Of a stretch of DNA of 64,000 nt, positions 50,598 through 59,071 are shown piece by piece; the stretch's first letter is position 1; each line of letters opens with the position of its first letter. A model generated the notes under the pieces. It was not told the origin of the DNA, searched no databases, and saw nothing but the letters and a program-made list of their open reading frames with translations. Origin of the DNA: GCA-003244245 sp050699595 (GTDB lineage: Bacteria; Actinomycetota; Actinomycetes; Mycobacteriales; Pseudonocardiaceae); contig JBOHFI010000018.1 of assembly GCA_050699595.1 (NCBI GenBank), forward strand, positions 22,263 to 86,262, written 5' to 3'. The translations under genes and the position numbers were made by a program.

Positions 50598-52643
50598 ATG
50601 CCCGATGGGCCGTTCGGCGCCGGGTTCAACCCGCTCGAGGAGTTCGTGAGCCGGCTGGTCGGCGGCCTTGAACAGTCTTTTGGCGGGGGGAGCAGATCAG
50701 GCACATCGATGCAGCGGCTGGACCGCTATGGCCGCGACCTCACCGCTGCTGCCCGAGCTGGCCGCCTCGACCCGGTCATCGGGCGGGAGGACGAGGTCGA
50801 GCAGGTCCTTGAGGTGCTGTCCCGGCGGACCAAGAACAACCCGGTGCTGATCGGGGACCCCGGCGTCGGCAAGACAGCGATCGTCGACGGTATCGCCCAG
50901 CGGATAGCTGACGGCGCGGTACCGGAACCGCTGCGCAACCGCCGGCTGATCGCGCTGGATCTGCCCGGGATGTTGGCTGGCACCAAGTACCGCGGTGAGT
51001 TCGAGGAACGGCTCACCGCGGTGATCGACGAGGTGACCGCCGCTGCCCGGACGGTCGTGCTGTTTCTCGACGAGCTGCACACCGTGATCGGTGCCGGCGC
51101 GGGAGCTGAGGGCGGTGCGATGGACGCCGCCAACGTGCTCAAGCCCGCGCTGGCCCGAGGTGACCTGCAGATGGTCGGGGCCACCACGGTCGAGGAGTAC
51201 CGCAAACACATCGAGCGGGACCCGGCGCTGGAACGACGGTTCCAGCCGATCCTGGTCACCGAGCCGAGTGTCGAGGACACCATCGCGATCTTGCGTGGCC
51301 TGCGCAGGCGCTACGAGTCCCACCACCGGGTGCGCATCACCGACGAGGCCACGGACGCCGCGGCGCGGCTGTCTGACCGCTACCTCACCGACCGGTTCCT
51401 CCCCGACAAGGCGATCGACCTGATCGACCGGGCCAGCGCGCGGGTCCGGAGCCGAGCGCAGGCCCCGAGCGAGGGCACCCGGGCGCTCGAGCAGCGCGTC
51501 GAGCAGCTCACCCGGGCCAAGGACATCGCGGTCGACGCCGAGGACTATGAGCGGGCGCAGGCGTTGACCCGGGCGCTCGACCTGGTGATCGTGGAGCTGG
51601 AGACCGCCCGCGCCGGCCCGACGCGCCCGCCGGAGGTCGGTGCCGAGGACGTCGCGGACATCGTCGCCCGCAGCACCGGCATCCCCGTCGCGCGGCTCAC
51701 CGAGGTGGAGCGCCACCGGCTGCTTCACCTCGAGGAGCAGCTGCGGCAGCGGGTCGTCGGGCAGGACGAGGCGGTCGAGGCCGTCGCGGACGCGGTCCGG
51801 GCCAGCCGCGCCGGTCTCAGCCACCCGGACCGGCCAGTCGGGTCGTTCCTGTTCCTCGGCCCCACCGGCGTCGGCAAGACCGAGCTGGCCCGGGCGCTGG
51901 CGCAGGCCCTGTTCGGGTCGCGGGAGCGGCTCATCCGCATCGACATGAGCGAATTCCAGGACAGGCACACCGTGTCCCGGCTCATCGGCGCGCCGCCCGG
52001 CTACGCCGGCCACGAGGAAGCCGGCCAGCTCACCGACGCCGTCCGCCGCACCCCGTACACGGTGGTGCTGCTCGACGAGATCGAGAAGGCGCACGTCGAC
52101 GTCTCGAACATCCTGCTGCAGGTCTTCGACGCCGGCCGGCTCACCGACTCCCGGGGCCGGACCGTGAACTTCGCCAACACCGTGATCATCATGACCAGCA
52201 ACCTCGGCGGCGAGGTGCTGCTGGCCGCGACCAGCGCCGGGCGGTCGGTTGAGGAGGTGCGGGAACCGCTGATGGCCAGCGTGCGGCGGCACTTCCGGCC
52301 GGAGTTCCTCAATCGGATCGACGAGGTCGTCTTGTTCCGGGGCCTCGACCGGCCGCAGCTCCGCACGATCACCGAGCTGCTCCTGGAGCAGACTCGGCAG
52401 CGGCTGCGCGCGCGGGACATCACCCTGCACCTCGACGAGGACGCCATCGACTGGATCGCCGGCCGTGGCTACCAGCCCGAGTTCGGGGCCCGGCCGCTGC
52501 GCCGGGCGATCGGACGGGAACTGGACCGGACACTGTCCCGCATGCTGCTCTCCGGTGACCTCAAAGATGGCCAGGATGTCCGCGTGAGCGTCGCCGGGGA
52601 CCAGTTGCAGTTCCGGGCCGGAACTGCTCGTGAGTGGCATTGA
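50598..52643 (+). CDS. Clp/Hsp100 ATPase lacking the N-domain
   Basis: A 681-aa AAA+ unfoldase with two ATPase domains. D1: GDPGVGKTAIVDG, Walker B VVLFLDELHTVIG, arginine finger region ALERRFQPI. A short middle region follows (EQLTRAKDIAVDAEDYERAQ). D2: FLGPTGVGKTELARALAQAL, VVLLDEIEKAH, sensor region TSNLGGE, FRPEFLNRIDEVV. ClpC/ClpB-type N-terminal repeats are missing: the protein starts about 45 residues before D1 with a Gly-rich lead (RLVGGLEQSFGGGSRS). ATG 50598 follows GAGGAGG. Substrate choice would depend on another adaptor; a ClpP-binding loop was not identified. Confidence 0.9.
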   Translation: MPDGPFGAGFNPLEEFVSRLVGGLEQSFGGGSRSGTSMQRLDRYGRDLTAAARAGRLDPVIGREDEVEQVLEVLSRRTKNNPVLIGDPGVGKTAIVDGIAQRIADGAVPEPLRNRRLIALDLPGMLAGTKYRGEFEERLTAVIDEVTAAARTVVLFLDELHTVIGAGAGAEGGAMDAANVLKPALARGDLQMVGATTVEEYRKHIERDPALERRFQPILVTEPSVEDTIAILRGLRRRYESHHRVRITDEATDAAARLSDRYLTDRFLPDKAIDLIDRASARVRSRAQAPSEGTRALEQRVEQLTRAKDIAVDAEDYERAQALTRALDLVIVELETARAGPTRPPEVGAEDVADIVARSTGIPVARLTEVERHRLLHLEEQLRQRVVGQDEAVEAVADAVRASRAGLSHPDRPVGSFLFLGPTGVGKTELARALAQALFGSRERLIRIDMSEFQDRHTVSRLIGAPPGYAGHEEAGQLTDAVRRTPYTVVLLDEIEKAHVDVSNILLQVFDAGRLTDSRGRTVNFANTVIIMTSNLGGEVLLAATSAGRSVEEVREPLMASVRRHFRPEFLNRIDEVVLFRGLDRPQLRTITELLLEQTRQRLRARDITLHLDEDAIDWIAGRGYQPEFGARPLRRAIGRELDRTLSRMLLSGDLKDGQDVRVSVAGDQLQFRAGTAREWH

Positions 52644-52673
52644 GTGCTATAACACTGTTTGCCACTCACGAGC
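52626..52673 (+). terminator. Hairpin at the end of the Clp gene
   Basis: GCTCGTGAGTGGCA (52626-52639) pairs perfectly with TGCCACTCACGAGC (52660-52673); the clp stop (52641-52643) lies in the loop region, which contains a smaller AGTG/CACT stem. Likely terminator. Confidence 0.65.
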
Positions 52674-52706
52674 GGTATCGCGCCGGGCTGGCCCGGCGCG
52701 ATACCG
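52673..52706. repeat. Second hairpin directly before rpe
   Basis: CGGTATCGCGCCGGGC (52673-52688) pairs perfectly with its complement at 52691-52706 across a 2-nt gap, abutting the previous hairpin. It lies 7 nt before the rpe start, so it would also hide the rpe ribosome site. Confidence 0.75.
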
Positions 52707-52712
52707 TACACC

Positions 52713-53384
52713 GTGCCACACCAGCCGATGATCGCGCCGTCCCTGCTGTCCGCCGACTTCGCTCGGCTGGCCGACGAGGTCAACGCGGTACCGGGTGCGG
52801 ACTGGTTGCATGTCGACGTGATGGACGGGCACTTCGTGCCCAACCTCACCCTGGGCCTTCCCGTCGTGCAGAGCCTGATGAAGTACACCGACATCCCGAT
52901 GGACTGCCACCTCATGATCGAAAACCCGGATCGGTGGGCGATCGGGTACGCCGAAGCGGGCTGCTACAACGTCACCGTGCACGCCGAGGCCGCACAGGAC
53001 CCGGTGAAGCTGGCCAAAGACCTGCGCGCGGCCGGGGCCAAGGCCGGCCTGTCGATCAAACCCAAGACCCCGTTGGAGCCCTGGGTGGAGGCGCTGCGGC
53101 ACTACGACACGCTGCTGGTGATGAGTGTGGAGCCCGGTTTCGGTGGGCAGTCGTTCATGCACCAGGTGCTGGACAAGGTGCGCACCGCCCGGCGGTTGGT
53201 GGACACCGGGCACCTCACCGTGCTGGTGGAGATCGACGGGGGGATCAACGCCGACACCATCGAGGCCGCCGCGGCGGCCGGGGTGGACTGTTTCGTCGCC
53301 GGTTCGGCGGTGTACGGGGCTGACGACCCAGCGCTGGCCGTCGAGTCGCTCCGGACCCAAGCCCGTGCGTGCGGCGGCCGGTAA
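52713..53384 (+). CDS. rpe: Ribulose-phosphate 3-epimerase
   Basis: Interconverts ribulose 5-phosphate and xylulose 5-phosphate; supplies riboflavin and pentose pathways. It is 223 aa from GTG 52713. IAPSLLSADFARLADEV, the metal/catalytic residues in WLHVDVMDGHFVPNLT, MDCHLMI, the flexible loop SVEPGFGGQSF, and VEIDGGINADT with FVAGSAVYG at the phosphate site. ATG 52728 is a second possible start. Two hairpins lie immediately upstream. Confidence 0.96.
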   Translation: MPHQPMIAPSLLSADFARLADEVNAVPGADWLHVDVMDGHFVPNLTLGLPVVQSLMKYTDIPMDCHLMIENPDRWAIGYAEAGCYNVTVHAEAAQDPVKLAKDLRAAGAKAGLSIKPKTPLEPWVEALRHYDTLLVMSVEPGFGGQSFMHQVLDKVRTARRLVDTGHLTVLVEIDGGINADTIEAAAAAGVDCFVAGSAVYGADDPALAVESLRTQARACGGR

Positions 53385-53420
53385 ACACCACCCAGTCGGG
53401 CCGTCTAGGAGGGCACAGGC

Positions 53421-54041
53421 ATGTTCACTGGCATCGTCGAGGAACTGGGGGAGCTGCTCGGCCGGGACGAACGGCCCGACGCGGCCCTGTTCACCGTGCG
53501 CGGGCCTCTGGTCAGCTCCGATGCGCGCCCCGGCGACTCGATCGCGGTCAACGGGGTGTGCCTGACCGTGGTGGAGCTCAACGGTGAGGTGTTCACGGCC
53601 GACGTGATCGGCGAGACGCTGCGTCGCTCCAGCCTGGGCCCGGCCCGGCCTGGGGACCGGCTGAACCTGGAGCGAGCGGCGAAGCTGGGTTCCCGCCTCG
53701 GTGGGCATCTGGTGCAAGGGCACGTCGATGGCACCGGGATCCTGCGCTCCCGCACCGCGCCGCGGGATGCGGTTCCGTGGGAGCTGGTGAGGATCGACAT
53801 GCCCGCCGGGCTGGCCCGCTACGTGGTGGAGAAGGGGTCCATCACCGTGGACGGGGTGTCGCTCACCGTGATCGAGGTGGGCGCTGACCAGTTCTCCGTG
53901 GGGCTCATCCCGACCACCCAACAGCTGACCACCCTGGGCCTGCGGCATCCTGGCGAGCTGGTGAACCTAGAGGTCGACGTGATCGCGAAATATGTCGAGC
54001 GCATGGTGACGGGTGGTCCACGTGCCGCCGCGGGTCCGTGA
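53421..54041 (+). CDS. ribE: Riboflavin synthase alpha chain
   Basis: Dismutates two molecules of lumazine to riboflavin. It is 206 aa with the two-fold repeated barrel: MFTGIVEELGELLG, NGVCLTVVEL and then GHVDGTGIL, ITVDGVSLTVIEVG. ATG 53421 follows AGGAGGGCAC. ribD, ribBA and ribH, which usually accompany it, are not seen downstream: the next gene is an unrelated one in opposite orientation, ending 5 nt away. No FMN riboswitch is visible upstream. Confidence 0.95.
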   Translation: MFTGIVEELGELLGRDERPDAALFTVRGPLVSSDARPGDSIAVNGVCLTVVELNGEVFTADVIGETLRRSSLGPARPGDRLNLERAAKLGSRLGGHLVQGHVDGTGILRSRTAPRDAVPWELVRIDMPAGLARYVVEKGSITVDGVSLTVIEVGADQFSVGLIPTTQQLTTLGLRHPGELVNLEVDVIAKYVERMVTGGPRAAAGP

Positions 54042-54046
54042 GCACC

Positions 54047-55837
54047 TCACGGTGCCGACGGGGAGTCGGCCATGGTCCGGAAGCAGTCGCGGAGGGCGAG
54101 CAGCTCCTTCCGGCGAGTTGAGGTGAGGTAGTCGGGTGAACCGAGACTCATCTCCCGGTGCTGGCGGTGGGGATCGACGCCGATGGCGCGCAGCAGGGGC
54201 TCGCTGCGCTGCGAGACGCTGCCCTGGCTGATTCCGAAGTGTCCCATCAGATCCTTGACCAGTATCGTGCGGCCGAAGCCGAACAGGTCGTTCGCTTTCC
54301 CGATGCCCCAGCAGATCGCTGCGGCGGCGGTCTGCGCCCGGCCACGGCGCCGGAAGATCTCCGGGTCCGCCGCTGCCGCGCGGCCGAGGTACCGGCGGCA
54401 GGCTGTGCGGCACTCCACGTCGAGCAGCTCGTCGCAGCACCGGTCGACCAGCTGGAGCACCTCAGCCACCCGCTCGTGGATGTCGTCGGGGATCGGGTCC
54501 CACCCGAAGGGCTCGTCGGGCAGCGGGGTCGTGTCGAGCCGGTCCAGGGCGTCCTGGCCGCCGACAGCGCAGCGCAGGGGATCGAGCAGAACCTCCGGGA
54601 GGCCTGGTGGTCGGGCTTCGTGCAGCGGCCAGGCGCCGCCGGGATGCAGCGCGTCCATCGCGGCCAGCAGTGCGGCCGGGCTCGGTAGCCGCGGCGAGGA
54701 GATTATCCGCTGGTACTCCGGCTCGTACTCATCGACCGTGGCGAGGGTATGCGCGGTGAGCGCGGCCCGGATGCCGCGCTCATGGTGGCAGAATCGGATG
54801 AAGGCCCGCAGCAGGTCGGGGGCCTTGGCGAGGTAGGCCGCACCGACAGCGACTTTGCGCGGAATCCAGTGGACGAGCAGGATCTCCACGGCCACCGGGC
54901 TCCAGCGCAGCGGGTCACCCGGCCCGTAGGCGGTGCCGAACCACAGCACCGACTTCAACAGGCCGCGGTGGTCAGCGTCGTCGAGACCGGCTCCGAACGG
55001 GGAGGCGAGGAAGCGCTCGGTGAGTTCGGCCAGCGTGTTGTCGTCCCAGTACGGCCGTTGGTAGCCGGTGCCTTCGGCGGGCAGCATGCCGAGGATCCAC
55101 TCGACGAGGGGGCGGCAGGCGGGCCAGGTGTCCGTCTCCAACGGTGGGAAGGCGATGGAGCCCAACGCGATCGCGCCGCGGATCCGGGCGCGGGCGTCGG
55201 CCGGGGAGAGGTCCGCCCAGATGGTGTCCGGGTCGTCGCCGCTGGCCAGGCGCATGTGCTCGATCAGTGCGTCGAGTGGTTCGGGGACGGCGAAGGCGTC
55301 CTTGACCAGCGTGCCCATGTTGTGGTCGATGTAGACCACGAGTGTCAGCGCGGAACCGCCGGGCAGGCTCACCCCGATGATGATGTTGTCGCCGTCGCCG
55401 AGCGCGTGGACCATCTCGACGACCCCGTCGACGGTGGCTCGGCCCAGGTCGGCGAGCCATCCCGGTAGGGCGTGCACCCGTGTGGCGATCTCGCGACGGA
55501 CCCGGTGGCGCATGATGTCCTCGCCGGACAGCTCGGCGACCACGGTCAGCAGCGCCGAGGTCTCGGGTAGGTCGACCTCGAGGAAGGTTCGTACCAGCTC
55601 GTCGCGGGTCGGCAGGGCGGGTTCGAGTGTTCGTTCGAACGGGTTGGCCCCCTGCGGCTCGAGCGCCGCTAGTAGCGAGCTGACCAGGGATATCAACGTG
55701 AGTGGGTGGTCGTCGGCGAGGGCGGCCGCGACGTCTCCCATCAGGCCGGGCTCCTCCGGCTGGGGCTGGGTGGGCCTGCCCTGGCCCAGCCGTCGCTTCG
55801 CGGGGCTGCGCTTCTCGCGGGGCGTTCGCTTGGACAC
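54047..55837 (-). CDS. Large conserved hypothetical protein with DUF6398-like end
   Basis: A roughly 596-aa soluble protein from GTG 55837 (the frame opens to 55867). The first 30 residues are basic (SKRTPREKRSPAKRRLGQGR). The middle is helical with no recognisable enzyme motif. The C-terminal 110 residues (TAAAAICWGIGKANDLFGFG, then HFGISQGSVSQRSEPLLRAI) look like the DUF6398 fold, with a helix-turn-helix-like segment. A DNA-binding or regulatory role is possible. No neighbours suggest a pathway. Confidence 0.6.
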   Translation of the reverse strand: MSKRTPREKRSPAKRRLGQGRPTQPQPEEPGLMGDVAAALADDHPLTLISLVSSLLAALEPQGANPFERTLEPALPTRDELVRTFLEVDLPETSALLTVVAELSGEDIMRHRVRREIATRVHALPGWLADLGRATVDGVVEMVHALGDGDNIIIGVSLPGGSALTLVVYIDHNMGTLVKDAFAVPEPLDALIEHMRLASGDDPDTIWADLSPADARARIRGAIALGSIAFPPLETDTWPACRPLVEWILGMLPAEGTGYQRPYWDDNTLAELTERFLASPFGAGLDDADHRGLLKSVLWFGTAYGPGDPLRWSPVAVEILLVHWIPRKVAVGAAYLAKAPDLLRAFIRFCHHERGIRAALTAHTLATVDEYEPEYQRIISSPRLPSPAALLAAMDALHPGGAWPLHEARPPGLPEVLLDPLRCAVGGQDALDRLDTTPLPDEPFGWDPIPDDIHERVAEVLQLVDRCCDELLDVECRTACRRYLGRAAAADPEIFRRRGRAQTAAAAICWGIGKANDLFGFGRTILVKDLMGHFGISQGSVSQRSEPLLRAIGVDPHRQHREMSLGSPDYLTSTRRKELLALRDCFRTMADSPSAP

Positions 55838-55851
55838 CCCGGAAAGGTTAG

Positions 55852-56076
55852 ACCCTGCGCGATGCACTCATCGATGACACCCGACAATCGTGGGGCTGCG
55901 GGTCGGCAGCCGTTCACCGAGGCTGTGAATCACGATCGAGTGGCGTCCGGGCGGTCCGGTATTCGGGCAGCAACAAGCCGGTCAACTCCAGCCTGTACAC
56001 CGTCGAGTACGCGCTGTTCGTGCTGCCGTGCGGGACCGTCGGGCTGCGGTTCCGCCCGTCGCTGACGATCACCTAA
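55852..56076 (+). pseudogene. Possible gene fragment without start
   Basis: A frame open from 55852 to TAA 56074 that ends in protein-like text (VNSSLYTVEYALFVLPCG, LRFRPSLTIT). It has no ATG, GTG or TTG start, so at most it is the tail of a lost gene. No family was recognised. Confidence 0.2.
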
Positions 56077-56131
56077 GAACAGCTCGACCTTGGTCCGGCC
56101 GCGCCGGACCGATGTCTGCACCCGTAGACGC

Positions 56132-56161
56132 TTGTCTTATGAAGACGTATACGTATACACT
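56132..56161 (+). promoter_or_regulatory. Promoter with GTATACGTATAC palindrome
   Basis: -35 TTGTCT (56132-56137) and -10 TACACT (56156-56161) with 18-nt spacing. GTATACGTATAC (56147-56158) is a perfect palindrome overlapping the -10, a plausible operator for the gene at 56185. Confidence 0.5.
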
Positions 56162-56184
56162 AGGGATGGATGGAGGTGGTCCAG

Positions 56185-56400
56185 ATGACCAACATCATGT
56201 TCGTGCTGGTGGGTGCATTGCTCGTAGGTGTGTTGATCGGATCAGGTCTGCACACTCGAGCCATTGACCACAGATATCAGCGGGTGGCGCGACTCGTGCG
56301 AGAGCTTCACGAGCGAGAGGAAGCCCTAGCGGGACGCGATGACGAGGATGGAGTTGGTCGACTTGTTGACCTGGCGCACTCTCGCGGGCGCCACGGGTAA
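56185..56400 (+). CDS. Small single-pass membrane protein
   Basis: A 71-aa protein from ATG 56185 with a strong GGAGGTGG site (56170-56177). One membrane segment (TNIMFVLVGALLVGVLIG) is followed by a charged helix (RYQRVARLVRELHEREEALA). Family not recognised. Membrane anchor plus short coiled helix suggests a partner-binding or signalling role. Confidence 0.6.
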   Translation: MTNIMFVLVGALLVGVLIGSGLHTRAIDHRYQRVARLVRELHEREEALAGRDDEDGVGRLVDLAHSRGRHG

Positions 56401-56434
56401 CACGGTCGTGGTGACCCGCTCCCTCCGATGACAT

Positions 56435-56476
56435 GCTGTGAGCCATACGGACGAGTTCGTCCGTATGGCTCACAGC
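56435..56476. terminator. Perfect 20-bp hairpin between two small genes
   Basis: GCTGTGAGCCATACGGACGA and its complement (56457-56476) are separated by only 2 nt. It follows the small membrane gene by 34 nt and precedes the next start by 20 nt, so it could end one transcript or act as an operator for the next. Confidence 0.6.
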
Positions 56477-56496
56477 GCATCGGAGTGGGGAGAACG

Positions 56497-56901
56497 ATGA
56501 TCACTGAGGACGACCGACCCAAGCCGCCGGAGCTCGTCAGTCTGCACGCTGCCGCCTCAGAGGCGTTTGGGACGCTCAAGCAGGAATTTCAGGTTCCTGA
56601 TACCTACGAACTCGTGTTGCACCATGTCGATGCGGCGGAACCCGTCCTGAGAAGCACTCTCGACATCGCCGCGATCACTATGCGAAAGATCCAAGCCTTG
56701 CGCTGGATGACGAAGCCAGGTGTCGAGACCGCGAACGACGTCGTCGTCACTCTCGCCGCAGATCTCCTACGGGCTCTCGATCACTTGGTCAGCTGCTGCG
56801 ATGACGACACCACGGCCGATGCGCTGACCAAGTTCAAGAACAACGTTGTGCTCGCCGCGCGGCGCGCGGGCGGTGACGGCGGCATCGCCAGGCTACGGTG
56901 A
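56497..56901 (+). CDS. Hypothetical helical protein
   Basis: A 134-aa protein from ATG 56497 with GGGGAGA at 56487-56493. Mostly alpha-helical text (LHAAASEAFGTLKQEF, TLDIAAITMRKIQAL, LAADLLRALDHLVSCCDDD). Family not recognised. The 3' end overlaps the 3' end of a minus-strand ORF (56834-57205). Confidence 0.5.
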   Translation: MITEDDRPKPPELVSLHAAASEAFGTLKQEFQVPDTYELVLHHVDAAEPVLRSTLDIAAITMRKIQALRWMTKPGVETANDVVVTLAADLLRALDHLVSCCDDDTTADALTKFKNNVVLAARRAGGDGGIARLR

Positions 56902-57205
56902 CGGCTGGCGACGGCCGGGCGGACTCCAGCCCCTCCTGGTCCGGGGGAGTGGTTCGCCACCGCGCCGTCTCCTTACCGGCCCATCTACGGACAATGGCAG
57001 GTGGCACCATCTCGGTCAACGAGGGACCCAAGACTCTGGTGAGATGAAAGCACATGAAGTGTCGACGAACATCCACGTCGTGTGCGCACTCGATGTCGAT
57101 CAGCAGACCCGTGATGTTCGCTCCCGCGTGGAGGTGAGCCGAGGCGATGGCGCTCCTGACTGCACCCGCGACCGCGCGGGACTCCGCTTCGCCGCTGCCG
57201 ATCAT
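56834..57205 (-). CDS. Hypothetical protein downstream of RHH regulator
   Basis: A 123-aa frame from ATG 57205, preceded at 5 nt by GGAGG, 25 nt after the RHH gene stop. The first 75 residues look protein-like (AVRSAIASAHLHAGANITGLL, DVDVRRHFMCFHLTRVLG); the rest is Arg/Pro-rich and overlaps the plus-strand gene by 68 nt. Possible partner of the RHH protein, for instance in a toxin-antitoxin pair; no toxin motif is visible. Confidence 0.4.
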   Translation of the reverse strand: MIGSGEAESRAVAGAVRSAIASAHLHAGANITGLLIDIECAHDVDVRRHFMCFHLTRVLGPSLTEMVPPAIVRRWAGKETARWRTTPPDQEGLESARPSPAVTVAWRCRRHRPRAARRAQRCS

Positions 57206-57229
57206 TGTCGCCTCCGGGTCATCTCACGG

Positions 57230-57526
57230 TCAGTCGGGCGAACCACGATGTCGATGGGGGAGCAGGTGTGGTTGCTGGGGGAGCAGTCGCGCGCGGAACT
57301 CGTCCACTCTCGCGCTCACCTCTTCAGCTCGCCGGGCCTCGATAGTCTCGAATTTCTTGAACACCGCCTCGACTCCGTACTCGTCGACGAGGCCCTGGGC
57401 GACGCCGACCACAGCGTTCCGGACGAAGGCGGAGAGCGTCTGTCCCTGGTATCGCGCGACCACCTCGAGCAGGGACCGCTCGTCAGCAGGCACGCGAAAA
57501 CAGATGGGAGAGGACTCGCCGGCCAC
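57230..57526 (-). CDS. Ribbon-helix-helix DNA-binding protein
   Basis: A 98-aa protein from GTG 57526 (GGGAGA 4 nt upstream). The strand-helix-helix text PICFRVPADERSLLEVVARY with QGQTLSAFVRNAVVG fits a CopG/Arc-type RHH domain, followed by a charged helix. RHH proteins are commonly antitoxins or autorepressors. The palindromic promoter upstream supports autoregulation. Confidence 0.7.
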   Translation of the reverse strand: MAGESSPICFRVPADERSLLEVVARYQGQTLSAFVRNAVVGVAQGLVDEYGVEAVFKKFETIEARRAEEVSARVDEFRARLLPQQPHLLPHRHRGSPD

Positions 57527-57584
57527 TGGGTCTCCCTTTCCCCTAGTCGAAGATCTCTTGTGGAGTCAGTGCACGCTAATCTCT

Positions 57585-57615
57585 GTATCGTATACTTGTA
57601 TAACTGATACGTCAA
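57585..57615 (-). promoter_or_regulatory. Promoter/operator of the RHH gene
   Basis: On the minus strand -35 TTGACG (complement of 57610-57615) and -10 TACGAT (complement of 57587-57592) have ideal 17-nt spacing. Nested inverted repeats GTATC...GATAC and TATAC-TT-GTATA fill the spacer. Their GTATAC words also occur in the palindrome at 56147, so one regulator may bind both. Confidence 0.65.
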
Positions 57616-57667
57616 CACCTTCCTGGTCAGGGGCCACCGGCTCGCCGGCCGCGGCGTCGCTCCGGCT

Positions 57668-57888
57668 GGTACGACAGCCGCATCCGGTGATGGCGAGGTG
57701 TTGTCGCTGGTCGTAGCATGCCCGATTGCGCGCTGGGTGACATCGCCAGGGGGACCGCGGGCCGCACCTCGGACACCATGATCACGGTTTGTGTGCGTAG
57801 GACGACACGACGTGTCACTTTCGGCACACAAACCGTGATCATGCCCTGCCGGTCACGGATCGAGATCTGTGAGTGCGGCTGCCGTACT
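57668..57888 (-). mobile_element. MITE-like palindromic element, copy 2
   Basis: About 221 bp in opposite orientation to copy 1 (9512-9735). Terminal inverted repeats GGTACGACAGCCGCA and (inward) AGTACGGCAGCCGCA are kept, as are the outer 20-nt arms of the hairpin (57778-57845). The hairpin centre has diverged. The copies agree along most of their length, including a GCGATGTCACC-type segment. Confidence 0.75.
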
Positions 57889-58023
57889 GGGCGAGCCGGC
57901 TGAGGAAGCGGCTTAGCCCCAGGTCAGCTCATCGATCATCTCGCCGGCCCGGCCCCGGTGAACATCAGGGCCGGGCCGGCGGGGTCCTTGCTGTCCTCCC
58001 CGCCGGCATGGTCAACCTCGCGA

Positions 58024-58218
58024 TCAGCCGAACTGGCCGCGGCTGATCGCAGCCATCATGAGGGTCCACTGGGCCGAGCCGAAGCTGATGACCGGCCCAG
58101 CGGGGTCCTTGGAGTCTCGCACGGCGCAGCCATCCTGGCCCTCGGCGAACTCAACACACTTGGCCTTATCCACTGAGTACGTCGACTTTCGCCACGCACG
58201 CCTGGTCAGCTCATGCAT
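58024..58218 (-). CDS. DUF397 domain protein
   Basis: A 64-aa DUF397 protein: AWRKSTYSVDKAKCVEFAEG, CAVRDSKDPAG and FGSAQWTLMMAAI. It overlaps the end of the upstream XRE-DUF5753 gene by 8 nt, the standard arrangement. Its partner is intact, unlike the pair at 46.8-47.5 kb. Confidence 0.92.
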   Translation of the reverse strand: MHELTRRAWRKSTYSVDKAKCVEFAEGQDGCAVRDSKDPAGPVISFGSAQWTLMMAAISRGQFG

Positions 58219-59071
58219 CCCGTTCTCCTCCCTGTCGCTTGATTAGCTCCACGATCATGTCCAGGCTGCTGTTCTCGTCGAGAGCCTGGGCGTGGAGCTG
58301 GTCGTACACGCCAGACAACTCGTGTACGACGTCTTGGTCATCCACCAAGTGTCCGTACACCGCGTACTCCTCGTAAGCGAGCGGCGCGGAGACGCCCGGC
58401 GCGAACTCCAGCACGGTGAATGATCCGCTCATGCTGAGGTGAAGTCCGGCGCTGAAGGGCAGGACGCGCAGGCTCACGTTCGGTAGCTGGGCGCTGGATG
58501 CCAGGTGACCCAGCTGGGCCAGCACCATCGCAGGCTCGGCGAGCAAGCGATGCAACGCGCCCTCGGAGATCACCGCCGTGAGGGTCAACGGATGGGGGCC
58601 GGTCAGCCGCTGCTGGCGCCGCAGGCGGGCGACCACGCGCCGTTCGGCCTCCTCGCCGGCCACCGAGTACAGGGCGTGGAGTCGACGCGCGTAGTCCTCG
58701 GTCTGGAACAAGCCGGGCACCAGCTCAAGGCTGAAGGTCTTGGCCGTCAGCGCGTCATCCTCGAACCCGACGTACTCCTTGAGCCACGGCGGCAGCCGGT
58801 GGGTGGACCACCAGCCGGGCTTCTTCGCGCCCTTGCGCAGCTCGTTCAGCGCGTCGAACTTCTCCAGCGCGTCACATTCTCGCAAGATCGTCTGAAGCAC
58901 CGGCTGGGAAGGCAGGTTCTGGCCCGATTCGAAGGCGCCGATCGCGCTCCGCGACAGGTCCAGCCTCCCGCCGAGCTCCTCCATGGTCAGCTTCGCCTGC
59001 TCGCGCACCGCCCGCAGGGCTAGCCCGAGCTGCCTACGTCGCATGATCGGCCCCGGACTCGTCACGTGCAC
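58211..59071 (-). CDS. XRE-DUF5753 transcriptional regulator
   Basis: A 286-aa protein: HTH (RRRQLGLALRAVREQAKLTM, LSRSAIGAFESGQNLP) followed by DUF5753 (FSLELVPGLFQTEDYARRLH, VVARLRRQQRLTG, EGALHRLLAEPAMVLAQL, LPNVSLRVLPFSAGLH). This family includes regulators of actinomycete development and antibiotic production. Start GTG 59071 or GTG 59065 (VTSPGPIMRRR); no clear ribosome site, so it may be leaderless. It is co-translated with the DUF397 partner. Confidence 0.9.
   Translation of the reverse strand: MHVTSPGPIMRRRQLGLALRAVREQAKLTMEELGGRLDLSRSAIGAFESGQNLPSQPVLQTILRECDALEKFDALNELRKGAKKPGWWSTHRLPPWLKEYVGFEDDALTAKTFSLELVPGLFQTEDYARRLHALYSVAGEEAERRVVARLRRQQRLTGPHPLTLTAVISEGALHRLLAEPAMVLAQLGHLASSAQLPNVSLRVLPFSAGLHLSMSGSFTVLEFAPGVSAPLAYEEYAVYGHLVDDQDVVHELSGVYDQLHAQALDENSSLDMIVELIKRQGGERDA

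Noticed and set aside
53385..53420. FMN riboswitch before ribE
   Set aside because: Only 36 nt separate rpe and ribE; no RFN-like structure fits.
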